The notes under the pieces: model-generated | What the model was told of the DNA's origin: nothing | What the model saw: the letters and a program-made list of their open reading frames with translations, nothing else | Databases searched by the model: none | Shown: positions 21,623 to 40,534 of the stretch, one piece after another | Layout: each line of letters begins with the position of its first letter | Position numbering within the stretch: the stretch's first letter is position 1 | DNA from: Macrocystis pyrifera | Lineage: Eukaryota; Sar; Phaeophyceae; Laminariales; Laminariaceae | Direction of reading: 5' to 3' | Length of the DNA: 64,000 nt | Assembly: GCA_031763025.1 (NCBI GenBank) | Contig: JASSKH010000024.1 | Coordinates: 9,385,023 to 9,449,022, forward strand | Position numbers and translations under genes: made by a program

Positions 21623-23980
21623 TTGTCCTTGGCCGGCGTTCCTTCTGTGTATGCAGACGTCAATAGTGTCAACCCTACCAGCACTCAGTACTGGAGTATG
21701 TTTCGACCCTCGACTGCCCAAGCCACCTCCAACGGCGTCCCTAAAAACGCCTTTGTGAAGACGAGCGCCCGGTCTGGACCACGGATTGCCCAGGTCAGCA
21801 GTCATTGTCAACTGGCATGCTGCTTAATATTTGTAGGTGCCAGGCGGCTTTGACGAATTACGCTGCCGGCTGTATAGGCTTTGAGCTAGGCCCAAGCTTG
21901 TGCTGTTCCTCGTGCTCCTCGGTACAAGGAGAGGGTCCCGACCGATGCCTTGCGCGCCAGCGATATTCCTCGCTCTAATGTCGCTCATCATCATTTGGTA
22001 CAGCACTTCTGAACTGGGATGTACCTGTATGCACAGCTGGGACCGTCACCTCCTGCTTGCATTCTGGAGCGTACATTGATTCGCTTATACGTCGAAGAAA
22101 GTGCATCTGTATAAATGATGCAGTGGTATTCTATACGGTGCTTTGTTTTCTTTTTAGACTCTCTAACATGCAGCTCTTTTCAGAAATCCCGCAAGCAAAG
22201 CGAACTCTGATATAAATATGCGGATATTGCGCTCCCGTTTCGAGTAGGTGTTGCCCCCGAGCGCCATCGGACGAGACATTCCTGTGTCAAGCAGGCGTAG
22301 CGGGAAATCAGCTAGTCCGTCGAAGACAGTCGCTTCCGGGGTTGGTCTGCACAGCGGTATCGCCGACGTCGATGGCCAGGAGGAGGTAAGTTTTGGCGTG
22401 ATCTAGACCATCGATACACGTAATGATATGTACCAGGTAGTTGTGTTTCGTTTGTCCGTAGTGGACTCGTAATCTCCAGCACTACGCACATGTTCACTGC
22501 GATTAGAGAGTCGTGGTTGCGGCGATACTGAACGTGTATGGATGTATGAATCCTCCCGCGGAGCACCAGGACCGAAAACGGATCGACGTATAATATTATA
22601 GCAATACCTGGGCGACATTCTGCACCAGTCGGATCGTACATATACGTTTTTGTTTTTTTACGCCGCTCAACGTCCCAACCTCCCTTATATATCTACGATC
22701 AGACTAGAAAATATCTGGTACGCAGAAGCTGAAGTTCGGAGACGAAGGCGAAATCAACCAACGAAAAAGCGCGGATATGCCAACTGATACTACCGTCTTC
22801 AGCGGACAAAGTTGCAACAACCATGCATTGCTCGTTCGAGTGCGGCGAACACCGCCGTTTTATACGCTGGTGTCGGCTCACTGCCATCCGCCCAAAGAAG
22901 TTGCCATCCACCAGAGGGGTACCAAAAAACTTGTCACCCTCCTCCATCGCCCAACGCCGTCGTGACTACCACACCATTTTATCACAGGGCCGGGCCAATA
23001 CCTTCCTGATACACCCCCGTACGGACGACGGAGAGCCCACCACAGAGGGTGATCTCGTGTGCATTTTTTGCCATGTCTCCTTCTTTCCTTCCTTTTTTCT
23101 ATTCCATATATTGTATTCGCCCTACTTCTTGAGCTATCTCCCAATCGTAAGTCGGGTCCAGGGTCGCATAGCGGGCACTCACCCCCCTTCCCCGCCTTAC
23201 GGTGCAAGCCTTCATTTTTACCGCGCAAAGAGTTCAGCATATGTTTGCCTCGTCGACTCACACCGCAGTGCCCCGCTTGACAATCAAAGTCGAAATAAAT
23301 TATATGTGTTGGCAAGAGGGCCTCCATGCCTTGATTTCTCATCTCCGGCCGTTCGAGACTAATTGCTACGGCTTCGGCTCGGGTTAAGTGACACAATAAA
23401 TACAGATACCTATAGCCCGTTGTTCGGTCAGGTGCATAGGTTTGACATACCGGTACCTAGCTGACAACGAGGGCGAGGGCGCAAGGAAATGCGCACCGAA
23501 CACAGAATTAGCTATACACCCTCGGGAGCAACTGTTGCTCCTGCGGTGAGGCTAGCTGGAATAAGTTACTGTACCAGGGTATGATGTCTGTTTTTTCGTG
23601 CACGAGCTACGTCCCGCTCAATCGCGCGCGAGTTCAAGGTTGCCTGTGCCTAGGAATTGACCCAACAGCCCAAACAGCGTGCATCTTGAAGTTGACCCTG
23701 CATTTCTTCTAAGTTGCGATAATTTTACCTTTCGTTTTTGTGCTTACTGTAGTCTGGCGTAGTTTTTTGTTTCCACGATGCGCTTTTTTGGGTCTAGGAT
23801 CCCTGCATGCTGTCCTCGGAACGTGTTTGTCAACAGCAATCCGATAAGCGTCGAGCTTGCATCCATTTTCCTGGGTTCACACGGCGTTGTTCACCTACAT
23901 CCGTAAATACCGTTGTTCGTGTATCTTTGCAAACTATGTACATACGTCACCCCACCACCGGTGCTTCCTTTTTTTTGTTC
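20131..23980. other. Stretch without recognisable genes
   Basis: Short frames are present on both strands but none has a known motif together with splice support. A poly-C tract occupies 21571-21622. The block at about 22985-23260 ends in words resembling the SINE body (TTTTTACCGCGCAAAGAG near 23217), so a very old SINE copy is possible. Confidence 0.4.
21571..21622. repeat. Poly-C tract, 52 bp
   Basis: An uninterrupted C run. Frames through it read poly-Pro or poly-Gly and are not evidence of a gene. Confidence 0.9.
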
Positions 23981-23984
23981 CTTC

Positions 23985-24209
23985 AGGCAGTTTTGTCAAT
24001 CGGTGATGCCCTTATCACAGCACAGCCCTCAACTACATGTTTATAGGCAGATAAGCAGCGGAACCGCAAAGCATAATTCGTGCCCTGCTGAAAATTCTTC
24101 TCGCATTTTCGTTATCCGGACAGTTGTGTCAATCGGTGATGTTCCTATCACAGGCCCCTCTCTCTCCGCAACTACGTGCATATAGGCAGGCAGGCAGGCA
24201 GGCAGGCAA
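23985..24209. repeat. Tandem duplication and GGCA microsatellite
   Basis: Two related units of roughly 120 bp share TCAATCGGTGATG, CTATCACAG and a TATAGGCAG end. The second ends in about six GGCA repeats (24184-24209). Confidence 0.6.
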
Positions 24210-25118
24210 CGAAACTTCAAGATATTAGTTGCACCTTGCTTTGATTTTTTCCCGCATTTTCTTTTCCGCCATGCCCAGGTGGGGATGTTTCATGGTTGAG
24301 GTGTTCAAGGTTGGCGATGATGGCAGTCCCGAATGGGAGTCTGACGGCGGCGTCTCCTGGAACGCACCACGTGCTCAAGGCAAGGCACCGCCGCCCTCGC
24401 CGCGGCGGGACTCGTGCGGCAGGTGACCGTCGATTAGTGTTGTACCACTTGTACCACTCTGGCTGAAAATATAAGGAACTCTTAGACACTAATACTATTA
24501 CCAATAGGTTATTATATTTGCGCCCATAGGATCAAACGTTGAAATCGTATCGATAACGAAGTATTTTTTTTTCCCTTCACCGGTATCGTGTTGAATTCGA
24601 CTCTCGTGCGATATCCCACAACCTCTTGTTGCCTACGTCGCGAAACGGATGGGGTTACGCTTTGATATTTTATAGCACGTATTTATTACCAGGTATGTCA
24701 GAGGCGCCCGACAAAAATAACAAAACAATACCACACCCCTAAAAAGGTCATGATGAAAAAAGAACCAGTGCGATGGGATTTCTGGACGAATTAAAGGTCA
24801 TGATGAAATACAAGACAGCTTTTTTCGAAAACCAGTGATTTCTCACTGCAAATCACTCGATCGTGTTCGGCGGGGCTGAACCGTGTACCACTACTCAACA
24901 GCGTAACCATCAACCACAATTCAATTTGAGCTACTAACATATTGACCATATGAAGCACAGTAAACGTAAAGTGAATACAATGTGACGGTACTTAATGAAG
25001 CACCAGCCAAGAGCGACTTTGAGGGGGGAATTGAACTCTTTCTTTCCAGCGGAAAAAAAAATGCAGCCCCCCCGTGCATGCCTCCTTCGTTTTTCCCGGG
25101 TGTGCCCTCTTGGTGCAG

Positions 25119-30573
<5,455 letters not shown>

Positions 30574-31039
30574 GTAAGCGTACGCGCCGTGTGTACGTGC
30601 CCGGCAGAGGTTGGTTGCTGGGTGTGCGCCGTGCAAGTTTCGTAAACTGCACCCTGTATGTACTTTAGTTGCGTGCGTTAAATGCCCCACACTCCTCTCT
30701 CTGATAGGAGGAAAGGAGACATCGGTCAGACAGAGACTGAATACAGGCAGCGCTCATCGGTGATGAAGTCCTTGTCTTTGCTGCCTGTCTCGTGACCGCC
30801 TTCCTTCCTCCTACGAGAAATAGGCGTACGTGGCATACGGGGTATCTAATGCACGCAACTACCTACACACCGTCACACACCAGCGCAGTTTATGCACGCT
30901 GAAGTCCGGCGGGAAGGCCTCATATCCTAGGTTCTTCTTGTTTGTGGGTGAGCTCGCGCGAGTCCAACACTACCGGAGGAGATGGCTCTCCCGGGTAGGT
31001 ATCTCCCCCGCACGTAGAACTATGGGTTAAATTGACAAC

Positions 31040-31108
31040 CGACACGAATTTTGAACATGAAAGTGCCGTGAGCTTAAGCTTATTTTTGTCAATCCGCCGG
31101 AGGATAAA
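31040..31108 (-). repeat. Short dispersed repeat S1, copy 3
   Basis: The reverse complement reads TTTATCCTCCGGCGGATTG, then AAAAATAAGCTTAAGCTCAC and GGCACTTTCATG, matching 1662-1728. Confidence 0.55.
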
Positions 31109-32410
31109 AAAAGTCAAGAAAAAAAAAGCAGGGCGCACACCGAACCACCATCTTCTGCTCGGCACATGATATCAAAATTGGCAGATTTCCTCTTCGGCGT
31201 TTCGCTGTCTCTAGGCAAAAAACTCCGAGGAATGAATTCGTACTGGTGAGTACACGCGATCGCGTCACCTGATGTGTCGTAGAGCGGGTTCTTCGACCGT
31301 ACCAATCTCAAGGCACAGATCTGGGAGGTTGGTCTGGCGACTTCCGCGTTAGGCTCACCTCGAAGCGGGGGACCAAAGTTAGGGGGCTCACTTTTACGTC
31401 GTTTTTATTCAGCCGCGCAGAGCCACTCGGCCAAGTGACTACCGTAATAATGTTACGCCCAAGAATTTCGGGAGATGCACCACCATGGGATTGTTTGTTT
31501 CGCTGGGCCAACAAAACGTTTCCAAGTCTGGACTCGAAAAAGGCAAAGAGTCACTGCCCGAGCGGCGTAAACGCAAACAAGAATAGGTAGGTAGCTCCCC
31601 TAGCGCAGTACCTGTCGCGACTGCTACGATGTGCGGACTCAATACATTACTCGTCTCTCCTCGGGCCAGGTTGACGTACCTCCGTCCATATCGTTTCCTC
31701 GAATGAAGACGACGAGGTACCTAATGAGGGCTAACGCTCGAGCGCTGGAGCTCAGCTGGTCCAACAATAGTTTGGCGTGTATACCTAGAACATGTGGTAA
31801 CCCGGTCAAGGACATACGGTGATATCGATAAATTTGCGACTAAGGGATCGTTGAAGGTGTCCACTCTCGTGTTGATGCCCATTCGCCGTACGGGAAGGAA
31901 AGTCGTCACCTAAACGTTAGCAAAATATCGTATGATCGTGCGTTTGTTGCGGCCCAAAACTATCCTGTGGTGTCACCGTGATACAGGGTTCACACGATCG
32001 CGCGGCCTTCTCTCTGCGCACAAGGACAACCGTACTCCCTGCAGTTACATCAGGCATGCCACTGGTCGTTTGGACTGCACCTATAAGCCACGGCTGGGCG
32101 GACCAAGCGTCTGCTGTACAAACTAGAGACAGGTAAGACACTTACTTACGTGGTAGAACTCGCGATACGGTTCGTCCGCAGGGGGTAGCCCGGGTCACCA
32201 GAGTCGTCGCGGATAAACGGCTCAGTATTTCGACCAACTACGTAAACTAGCATACGTTTTGGTGCGGTCGAGATTGAGATGTGGGTTCTACCGGGTACCT
32301 GGTAGTCCCGAGTTCATAGGGAATTTCACACTATTTGTACTTAACATTCGAAAGCCCTCCTGACCCTTCAGCTTATATAAATTGTACCAAATATGTGTTT
32401 CCTCCTTCCC
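31109..32410. other. Stretch without an assignable gene
   Basis: Some splice-like segments exist, for example 31669-31715 (VDVPPSISFPRMKTT) between CCAG and a GTACCT donor, and SGFFDRTNLKAQIWE near 31277. These could be downstream exons of the PA14 gene, but phases could not be linked. Confidence 0.3.
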
Positions 32411-32414
32411 CTCG

Positions 32415-33575
32415 CTGCAGGGTAAACACTGCTCTAGTCAATCCTAATTTTGACAAAAGATGTATCGTAAGCTGTCCCTAGAAGGTGTAGCTTGTACGTT
32501 GCGGCTGGGTGGCGGCGTGTTCAGCACGGAACTGACCCCTCCGCCCACCAAAACTGAACTTGTCCTGCCAGTATCGTGCTCTACCAGTACAATGTTTCCC
32601 GCAGCGTGCACCTGGGGGGATTTTGGATGGCATCGGCTTGCTGTCGACGCTGATTTGCTGTCGATGCTGCTCCCGTGGCCCCTGCGGTAATCTCGTGGTC
32701 TTGCCGCTTGACGGCACCCCGCTCACCCTACGTTGGGCATTCTTCCAGTTTTGCGATAATTTCCCAGAAATGCTGCCGTATTGAGGGCACCTCGGCTGAG
32801 AGCACCCTTAGGGCGGGTGGTATGTCCACAGGTAAGGATGATTTGCCGGGACAGGAGGAACGCCCGAAAACAAAAAAAAATGCCTTTCCACAGAACAAGT
32901 TTTCAGGGCGGGGGGGAGGGGGGTACTTAAAACTAAGTGAAAATATAAATCCCATACAAGTATTTTTTTAGTTCATCCTGTGATCGCAACGGTTACAACG
33001 GTTTTCCATTCTGACCTCTGGGGGTGTGGCGTGTCGCTTTCCTTTTTTCACGGGCGTTCCTGGCAACAGAGAGAAATAATGCAACAGGGGCATACTAGTC
33101 ACGATTATGTGGGAAATTTTAGCATTATTGTTGCTCTTTGAAACCCTCCTGTGTCGTTCGGTTCCTTGGTCCGGAGTGTTCAACGTCATCGCTCACTCTG
33201 CACGACAAACGCGAGGATCGAGTCTGTACTCGCTAGCCTATACACCAACCACATATTTGTGGTATATAAATATACATATGTCCCCCTCCCCGCTGCAGGG
33301 AAACTGCTATTCCAGTCAATCTTGGCAAGAGCTATCTCGTAAGCTGCTACTGTAACGTGCTTCTTGTACTTTGCTGCCGGGGGGGAGCGTGTTTAAAAAA
33401 CGATAATGATCCATGCGCCCACCCCAACCTAAGTTGTCCTGCCAGAACCGTGCACTACGTACAAGTAAAATGTTTCCAGCAACGTGTACCTTGAGGGATT
33501 CTGTACGTCACCTCCTAGCTGTCGATGTTGCTCCCGCGGCTCGTCCGGTTACCTCTTAGTGTTCCCGTTTGCCGG
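32415..33575. repeat. Tandem duplication with a period of about 875 bp
   Basis: 32415-32715 and 33290-33575 share GCTGCAGGG, CTGTCC/CTGCTA words, TTGTCCTGCCAG, ACAATGTTTCC-like and GTCGATG(C/T)TGCTCCCG segments in order. No conserved coding frame was seen. Confidence 0.65.
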
Positions 33576-33971
33576 TAACGTCATCGATGTGTACACTCCC
33601 TTCACCATTTAATCGACGGCGCTTACGTACTGTTCATGTTTATCTTCACGTTTCTTGTGCGGCAAGTGCGAGGTTCAGTTATTGTCGTTGCTGTGTATAC
33701 GCATGCGGACGGGCGGCACAGGATGCTAAAAAGGCACTTATTGATCGCCTCTCTTCGTTTTCAAACACGGTGAAGCCACCTACCCACAAAAACAAGCGCC
33801 CACTAACAATGAGAGCGTAGGATGCATATACAAACTGGAAATAGATAACAATGTTATAGTCTATGATGTGGATATGTTTACAAACTTAACGGTTATCTTC
33901 ACGAGACGGTGTATTGTAGACATGGATATCTGATTGGTTAGCCCTCGCATGCGCGGTGCTTCCTCTTTTAG

Positions 33972-34126
33972 CGAGAGCCACCGCATGCACGTCCTTGCCC
34001 CCATGCCGAGCACACGTTATCTACGTTGTCGGTGCGGGTGGTCTTCCTTGGATGTTTGAGGCTACTGGCTTCCCCACCCTCGAATACGACACCGAGCTTT
34101 CGACGTCGGTCGTTCCTTACTCGACG
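33972..34126 (+). CDS. Possible exon, protein not recognised
   Basis: A 155-nt open stretch lies between an acceptor (CTTCCTCTTTTAG) and a strong donor (CGACG/GTGAGC). The peptide includes HVIYVVGAGGLPWMFEATGF and LEYDTELSTSVVPYS. It lies downstream of the PA14 exons on the same strand and could belong to the same large extracellular-type protein, but the connection was not found. Confidence 0.35.
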
Positions 34127-34129
34127 GTG

Positions 34130-35330
34130 AGCATTTCTGCGGTAGCCAAGCCTACTCAATGCTATATAACGCTATGTAGGTTTGTGAATCAAACCAGGGG
34201 AAGAGGGATGAGCAGGATTGTTAGCGCCGTTTATGGATGCGAAGCTTTGTGAACCACACGGCGTACCAGGCATATAGGACATTATTAAAATGTCAAGGAA
34301 TTTCATGAAGTACGCGTTCAGGTAACACGATGTGTATGCTGGGTGCATATTTCCAACGAGAACCCGAACCAACTCAACAGTTTAGAGTTAGACGGACACA
34401 CAGCGAGCGCTTTCGTAAAGAATGCTCGAGTCAGGGGTGCATGGTTTGAGTACATTCTGCAACGCCCAACCCTGTTGAATCCTCCGACATCCGCTAGAAC
34501 CCGGTGATGGTGCCATCTGTAGGCTCACATTTTGCGTTCGTGTTATTTAGCACGAGTTCATTGTCTGCAGTAGGATCGTTTGCCAGCCACTGCAGTGTCA
34601 AACGTCTGCGGCGTTGGTGTCTTGCTTCCAAAGAACAGTTAATTGGGTTTGAGGCGGAGCCTTGGTTGGCTTTTAGTTTGCGCATCAACTCACCAAGTCG
34701 GCGCTGCACGACTCCTCCGATGCGCACGTTCTTCATGAACTAGTGGGAAGAGAGTACACCGATTGTTGATTTTTAACGACATCACAATGGTAGAACGTGG
34801 CGTCGTAATCATAATGATTTAACCTGTGTCCATGTTTACCGGCTGTGGCCTGAAGGACCTATCACATCTTGGTTGAAACTGCCTGCTACTACTGCCGGTA
34901 TTCATCGGCAGGTGGTCGAGTCGGGATGGTATGAACCTCGGACACTGTCAATGTCAGGCAGGAATGGTTGCCTGTTCGAAGTGTGGTGCGTCAACGATAG
35001 ATGGACGGATGTACTCCGAGACCCACGGGCTAGACAATGTCCACCCCGACGAATTCTTAGTGTGCCACATATCGTAGGCGAACAAAGTATACTACTTTGG
35101 CCCGTTATTGTAAAACCCCTGCACGCCTTACCCATAATGGAGCTGAGCGTACACCATCCCTAGACTGTAGCTAGGAAGTTTACGTGATGACAAAAAACAA
35201 AACAGGATATGCCAAAAATCATGTTTCCCCCCGAACTCCGCTGTGAGATCTTCAATACTTAATGCGCCCACCAGACATGACAAACCACAAACACAGCAAC
35301 TAACTGGTTCTTGAATACAAACATATTGTC
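34130..35330. other. Stretch with unsupported frames
   Basis: A minus-strand frame at 34494-34736 is basic and protein-like (RIGGVVQRRLGELMRKLKAN), and a plus-strand frame at 34873-35163 has SMSGRNGCLFEVWCVNDRW. Neither matches a family I know nor has clear splice sites. Either may be a decayed gene. Confidence 0.25.
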
Positions 35331-35339
35331 CCTTACGCT

Positions 35340-38300
35340 CACCCCTCCCGTCTGCCGCCAAGGTGGACTCTTGTTCTGTCCAGGACCTTCAAGATGTAGC
35401 CCCAAATATTTTTTTCTGGTGTCGCTTCTACACTACCTCCGACATCGGCAACCCTACTCAGCTCGGGAGCGCGACGGACGTCCCTTATTATGTCGTGAAC
35501 CACCTCGTGGGAGGATCATACTGCTCTGGTAGTGCCGTCAACGACAGGGACGGCACACCACCAAGTCGTCCCCCATAGGCGTGATCAAGACGGGCGGTCG
35601 TCGCTCCTTGAGCCACCCTGTGCTACGAAAAAGAGCGACGACCTGGAGTTAGGACCACCTGGCTCGTACCAAGCCGGCACAGGGTCTACATGCAGGACGA
35701 AGCTAGCACTTGAACGGGCGTCCACGGCAGCAGGGCAAGGCGTGGAGAGAGCGACGGGGCGCTTAGGGTCGGAATATCCATCGTGTTATGCTGTAGCCTC
35801 TACCGCCGACGACGGCAACCCTACTCAGCTCGAGAGCGCGATGGACGTCTCGTATTGTGTCGTGACCTCTGCGACCCCGTGGGAGGATTATACTGCTCTG
35901 GTACAGCCGTCACCGACAGGGACGGCACACCACCAAGTAGTTCTCCATAGGCGCGGTCAAGACGGGGGCGCGCCTCTCCTTGAGCCACCTTGGGCCACGG
36001 AAAAGGGAAATTGCCTGGCGCTAGGACCACCTGGCTCGTATCAAGCCGGTACAGCGTCTACATGCTTAAACTCAGACAATGACAGGACGAAAAAAAACAC
36101 ATGACGGGAGTCTTGCCCGCGCCTATGGGAGACGACTTGCTGATGTGCCGTCCCTGTAGGTGACGGCTCTACCGAAGCAATATCATCCTCCCACGGGGTC
36201 GCAGAGGTCATGAAATAATAAGGAACGCCCATCGCGCTCCCGAGCTGAGTAGGGTTGCCGTCGTCGGAGGTAGAGGCTAGAATAGACCACAACTGAGATT
36301 CCGACCCTAAGCTCCCCGTCGCTCTCGCCACGCCTTGCCCTGCTGCCGCCGACTCCCGGTCAAGTGCTAGCTTCGTCCCGTCATTGTTTGAGTTTAAGCA
36401 TGTAGACGCTGTACCGGCTTGATACGAGCCAGGTGGTCCTAGCTCCAGCCCGTCGCCCTTTTCCGTAGCACAAGGTGGCTCAAGGAGAAACGCCCATAGG
36501 CACGCGTGGGCGTCTCTCCTTGAGCCACCTTGTGTCACCGAAAACGGCGACGGCCTGGAGTCAGGAACACCTGGCTCGTACCCAGGCGGCGCAGGGTCTA
36601 CATGCTCAAACTCAAACAATGACAGGACGAAGCTAGCACTTGGCCGGGAGTCCACGGCAGCAGGGCAAGGCGTGGCGAGAGCGACGCGGCGCTTAGGGTC
36701 GGAATCCCCATCGAGTTCTGTTGTAGCCTCTACCGCCGACGACGGTAACCCTACTCAGCTCGAGAGCGCGATGGACGTCCCTTATTATGTCGTGACCTCT
36801 GCGACTTCGTCGGAGGATTATACTGCTCTGGTATAGCCGTCACCGACAGGGACTGCACACCAGCAAGTAGTCCCTCATAGGCGCGGTCAAGACGGGAGGG
36901 CGCCTCTCCTTGAGCCACCTTGTGCTACGGAAAAGGATGACGACCTGGAGCTAGGACCACCTGGCTCGTATCAAACCGGCACGGCGTCTACATGCTTAAA
37001 GGCAGACAATGACAGGACAAAAACAGCACATGACCGGGAGTCTTGACCGTGCCTGTGGGGGACGACTTGCTGCTGTGCCGTCCCTGTCGGTGACGGCTCT
37101 ACCGGGGCAACCTAATCCTCCCACGGGGTCGCAGAGGTCACGACATAATAAGGGACGTCCATCGCGCTCCCGAGCTGAGTAGGGTTGCCGTCGTCGGAGG
37201 CAGAGGCTACAACATAACACGATGGAGATTCCGACCCTAAGCTCTCCGTCGCTCTCGCCACGCCTTGCCCTGCTGCCGTGGACTCCCGGTCATGTGCTAG
37301 CAGCTTCGTCCTGTCATTGTCTGAGTTTAAGCATGTACACCTTGCTCCGCCTGGGTACGACCCAGGTGTTCCTAGCTCCAGGCCGCCGCCCTTTTCCGTA
37401 GCACAAGGCGGCTCAAGGAGATACGTTCCCCCGTCTTTACCGCGCCTATTACTCAAGCAATTAACGTCCCCGTGACCACCACAACCACGGAAGGTGATTC
37501 CAACCCTAGGATCCCTGACGCTCTCGCCACGCCTTGCCCTGCCACAGTGGACTCCTGGTCATGTGCTGACTGCGCCCTGTCATTGTCTGAGGTTAAATAT
37601 TGAGGCCCTGCGCCGTCGTGGTACTAGACAGGTGGTCCTAGCTGCTGGTTGTCACCCTTTCCGTAGCAAGGGGCGGCTCAAGGAGAGATACCCCCCCGTC
37701 TTGACTGAGCCTACGGGGCACTACTTGCTGGTGTGTCGTCCCTGTCGGTGACGGCTCTACCGGAGCAGTATAATCCTTCCACGAGGTGGCAGAGTCCACC
37801 ACATCATTCCTGACGTGCATCGCGCTCCCGAACTGAGTATGTTGCCAACGTCGGAGGTAGAAGCGACAGCGTAAAACGATGAATATTCCAACCCTAGGTA
37901 TTCTGGTGCAACCGCCATGTCTTACCCTGCTGCCGTGGACTCCCGGTCAAGTGCTGGTTTCGTCCTGCCATTGCATAAGGTCATCCTCGTAGACGCTGTG
38001 CCGGCCTGGTACGAGCCAGGTGGTCCTAGCGCCAGGCTGTCGCCCTTTTCCGTAGCACAAGGTGGCTCAAGGAGAGACGCCTCCCCGTCTTGCCTGCGCC
38101 TGTGAGGGACTACTTGCTGGTGTGCCGTCCCTGTCGTTGACGGCTCTACCGAAGCAGTATAGTCCTCCCACGAGGTGGTTCACGACATAATAAGCGACGT
38201 CCATCGCGCTCCCGAGCTGAATAGATTTGCCGTTTTCGGAGGTAGAGGCTACAACAGAACACGATGGGGATTGCGACCCTAGGCTCCCCGTCGCTCTCGC

Positions 38301-39490
38301 CACGCCTTGCCCTGCTGCCGTGGACTCCCGGTCATATGCTAGCTTCGTTCTGTCATTGTCTGAGTTTAAGCGTGTAGACGCTGTGCCGGCTTGATACGAG
38401 CCACGTGGTCCTAGCTCCAGGCCGTCGCCGTTTTCCGTAGCACAAGGTGGCTCAAGGAGAAACGCCCAGTCGTCTTGACCGCGCCTAGGGGCGTCTCTCC
38501 TTGAGCCACCTTGTGCTACCGAAAACGGCGACGGCCTGGGGTCAGAAACACCTGGCTCGTATCAAGCCGGCGTAGGGTCTACACGCTTAAACTCAGACAA
38601 TGGCAGGACGAAGCCAGCACATGACCGGGAGACCACGGCAGTAGGGCAAGGCGTGGCGAGAGCGATAGGGATCCTAGAGTTGGAAACCCCATCGTGTTCT
38701 GTTGTAGCCTCTACCTCCGAAAACGGCAAATCTATTCAGCTCGGGAGCGCGACGGACGTCCCGTAATATGTCGTGACCTCTGCGACCTCGTGGGAGGACT
38801 ATACTGCTTCGGTAGAGCCGTCAACGAAAGGGACGGCACACCAGCAAGTAGTCCTCCACAGGCGCAGTCAAGACGGGGGGGCGTCTCTCCTTGAGCCACC
38901 TTGTGCTACGGAAAAGGGCGACGGCCTGGAGCTAGGACCACCTGGTTCGTACCAAGCCGGCACAGCGTCCACGAGGAGGACCTCAGGCAATGACAGGACG
39001 AAACCAGCACTTGACCGGGAGTCCACGGCAGCAGGGCAAGACATGGAGGTTGCACCAGAATGCCTAGGGTTGGAATATTCATCGTTTTACACTGTCGCTT
39101 CTACCTCCGACGTCGGCAACCTACTCAGTTCGGGAGCGCGATGGACGTCAGGAATGATGTGGTGGACTCTGCCGCATCGAGGGAGGATTATACTGCTCCG
39201 GTATAGCCGTCACCGACAGGGACGACACACCAGCAAGTAGTGCCCCATAGGCTCAGTCAAGACGGGGGGGTATCTCTCCTTGAGCCGCCCCTTGCTACGG
39301 AAAAGGGTGACAACCAGCAGCTAGGACCACCTGGCTCACACCACGCCGGCGCAGGGTCAACATATTTAACTTCAGACAATGACAGGACGCAGTCAGCACT
39401 TGACCGGGAGTCCACTGTAGCAGGACAAAGCGTGGCGAGAGCGTCAGGGATCCTAGGGTTGGAATCACCTTCCGTGGTTGCGGTGGTCAC
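35340..39490. repeat. Array of units of about 380 bp in alternating orientation
   Basis: About ten diverged units fall in five blocks: plus about 35340-36105, minus about 36108-36490, plus about 36508-37015, minus about 37030-38470, plus about 38495-39490. Units share one reading frame with PTQLGSAMDVPYYVV, TSATPWEDYTASVEPS, LLEPPCATEKGDG, LGPPGSYQAGTAS, DRESTAAGQGVARATG and LGSESPS. The frame is kept in at least five units in both orientations (for example 35532-36104 plus, 36041-36655 minus, 38773-39240 plus) but is broken by stops, frameshifts and the inversions. I see no match to a known family; it looks like a former tandem-repeat protein gene rearranged by inversion. Confidence 0.75.
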
Positions 39491-39494
39491 GTAG

Positions 39495-40530
39495 ACGTTG
39501 ATTGCTATGGCAACCGTGGGCATGGCTTGCGTCGTGGCCGCTGGGGTGTGATCGGAGCTGCTCGGCGTCATATGGTTGAGCTCGAGCTGCCCGACAAGGG
39601 CAAATAGGCACGTGAAACTTTCGAACTATGTCATAGTGTATCGACGCAATGACTTGAACTTGTGTACAGTTGGGGTATGTTTTCAACCCTATAGTTTTGT
39701 TGGCGATGTTCGATAAGCGAGCGAACAGTCGTGGACATCTAGACCAACCTACAAACATGGTTTGTCATTAACGCGATGCGCATGTCGGTGCTGACTCTCG
39801 TCATAAACGCATACACCACAATCAGTAGCAGCCCTGCGGGCGCTATTTGGTTTTGTTTCGCGTGTAGTTGTACTATGTTCGGATACGGTCCTGCTGCTTT
39901 TCAGGTAATCACGGAGCGGGGGCGGGAAACAGAAAATCCACGACGGAGTTGGCAGACTTTCAAGAGAGGTAAGGAGCATATTATGCATGTATCCGGGTTA
40001 GGACCAGGATAAACTTCATCTCCACAGGCTCTGGGTGCTGTTGCGGGAATAATTAGAGTGTGTCGATGACAATCGTTACAACCACGTGCAGTTTGATGGT
40101 AAGGGAAACGCGAACGCTTTGACTCTCGTTTCGATAACAAATCTTAGCCAAGTTGCTCCTTTGAAGCATGCCTTCTGCAGGTCATGTAATAAACACGTCG
40201 CTGTGTGCATACCCCAATAGGTCGTTGCTCACTGCCGCGCAGAATGGAAAGACCGAGGAAGCCATGTCTCGAACGGTGTGCGTGGTAATGTTCGGACATG
40301 TAGTTGTCGGAGATGTGTGCTCTTGTCAATATTACCCACAGTGTAGCCGCCTTTCGATACCAGTTGGTTCCGGCTTGACAGACCGATTGTTCGAGGGGGA
40401 CCCTGATCGCAGCTCTAACTTTCCTAGAGCACAACGACAGTTAACGGCTGACGCACAGCGAAGGTCTGCAAGCGGTGTACGCGGTACGTCGGAAGAATAT
40501 AGTATTCACACCTAACCACCCACCTGTAGT
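39495..40530. other. Stretch without recognisable genes
   Basis: A plus-strand frame at 40168-40515 and a short one at 39776-40012 are open but show no motif and no clear splice boundaries. Confidence 0.3.
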
Positions 40531-40534
40531 GATT

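Noticed and set aside
21344..21853. Open frames of about 155 codons on both strands
   Set aside because: They exist because of the poly-C tract (poly-Pro/poly-Gly); flanking residues show no motif.
35340..39490. CRISPR array
   Set aside because: Units are about 380 bp, diverged and alternate in orientation; there are no short identical repeats with unique spacers.
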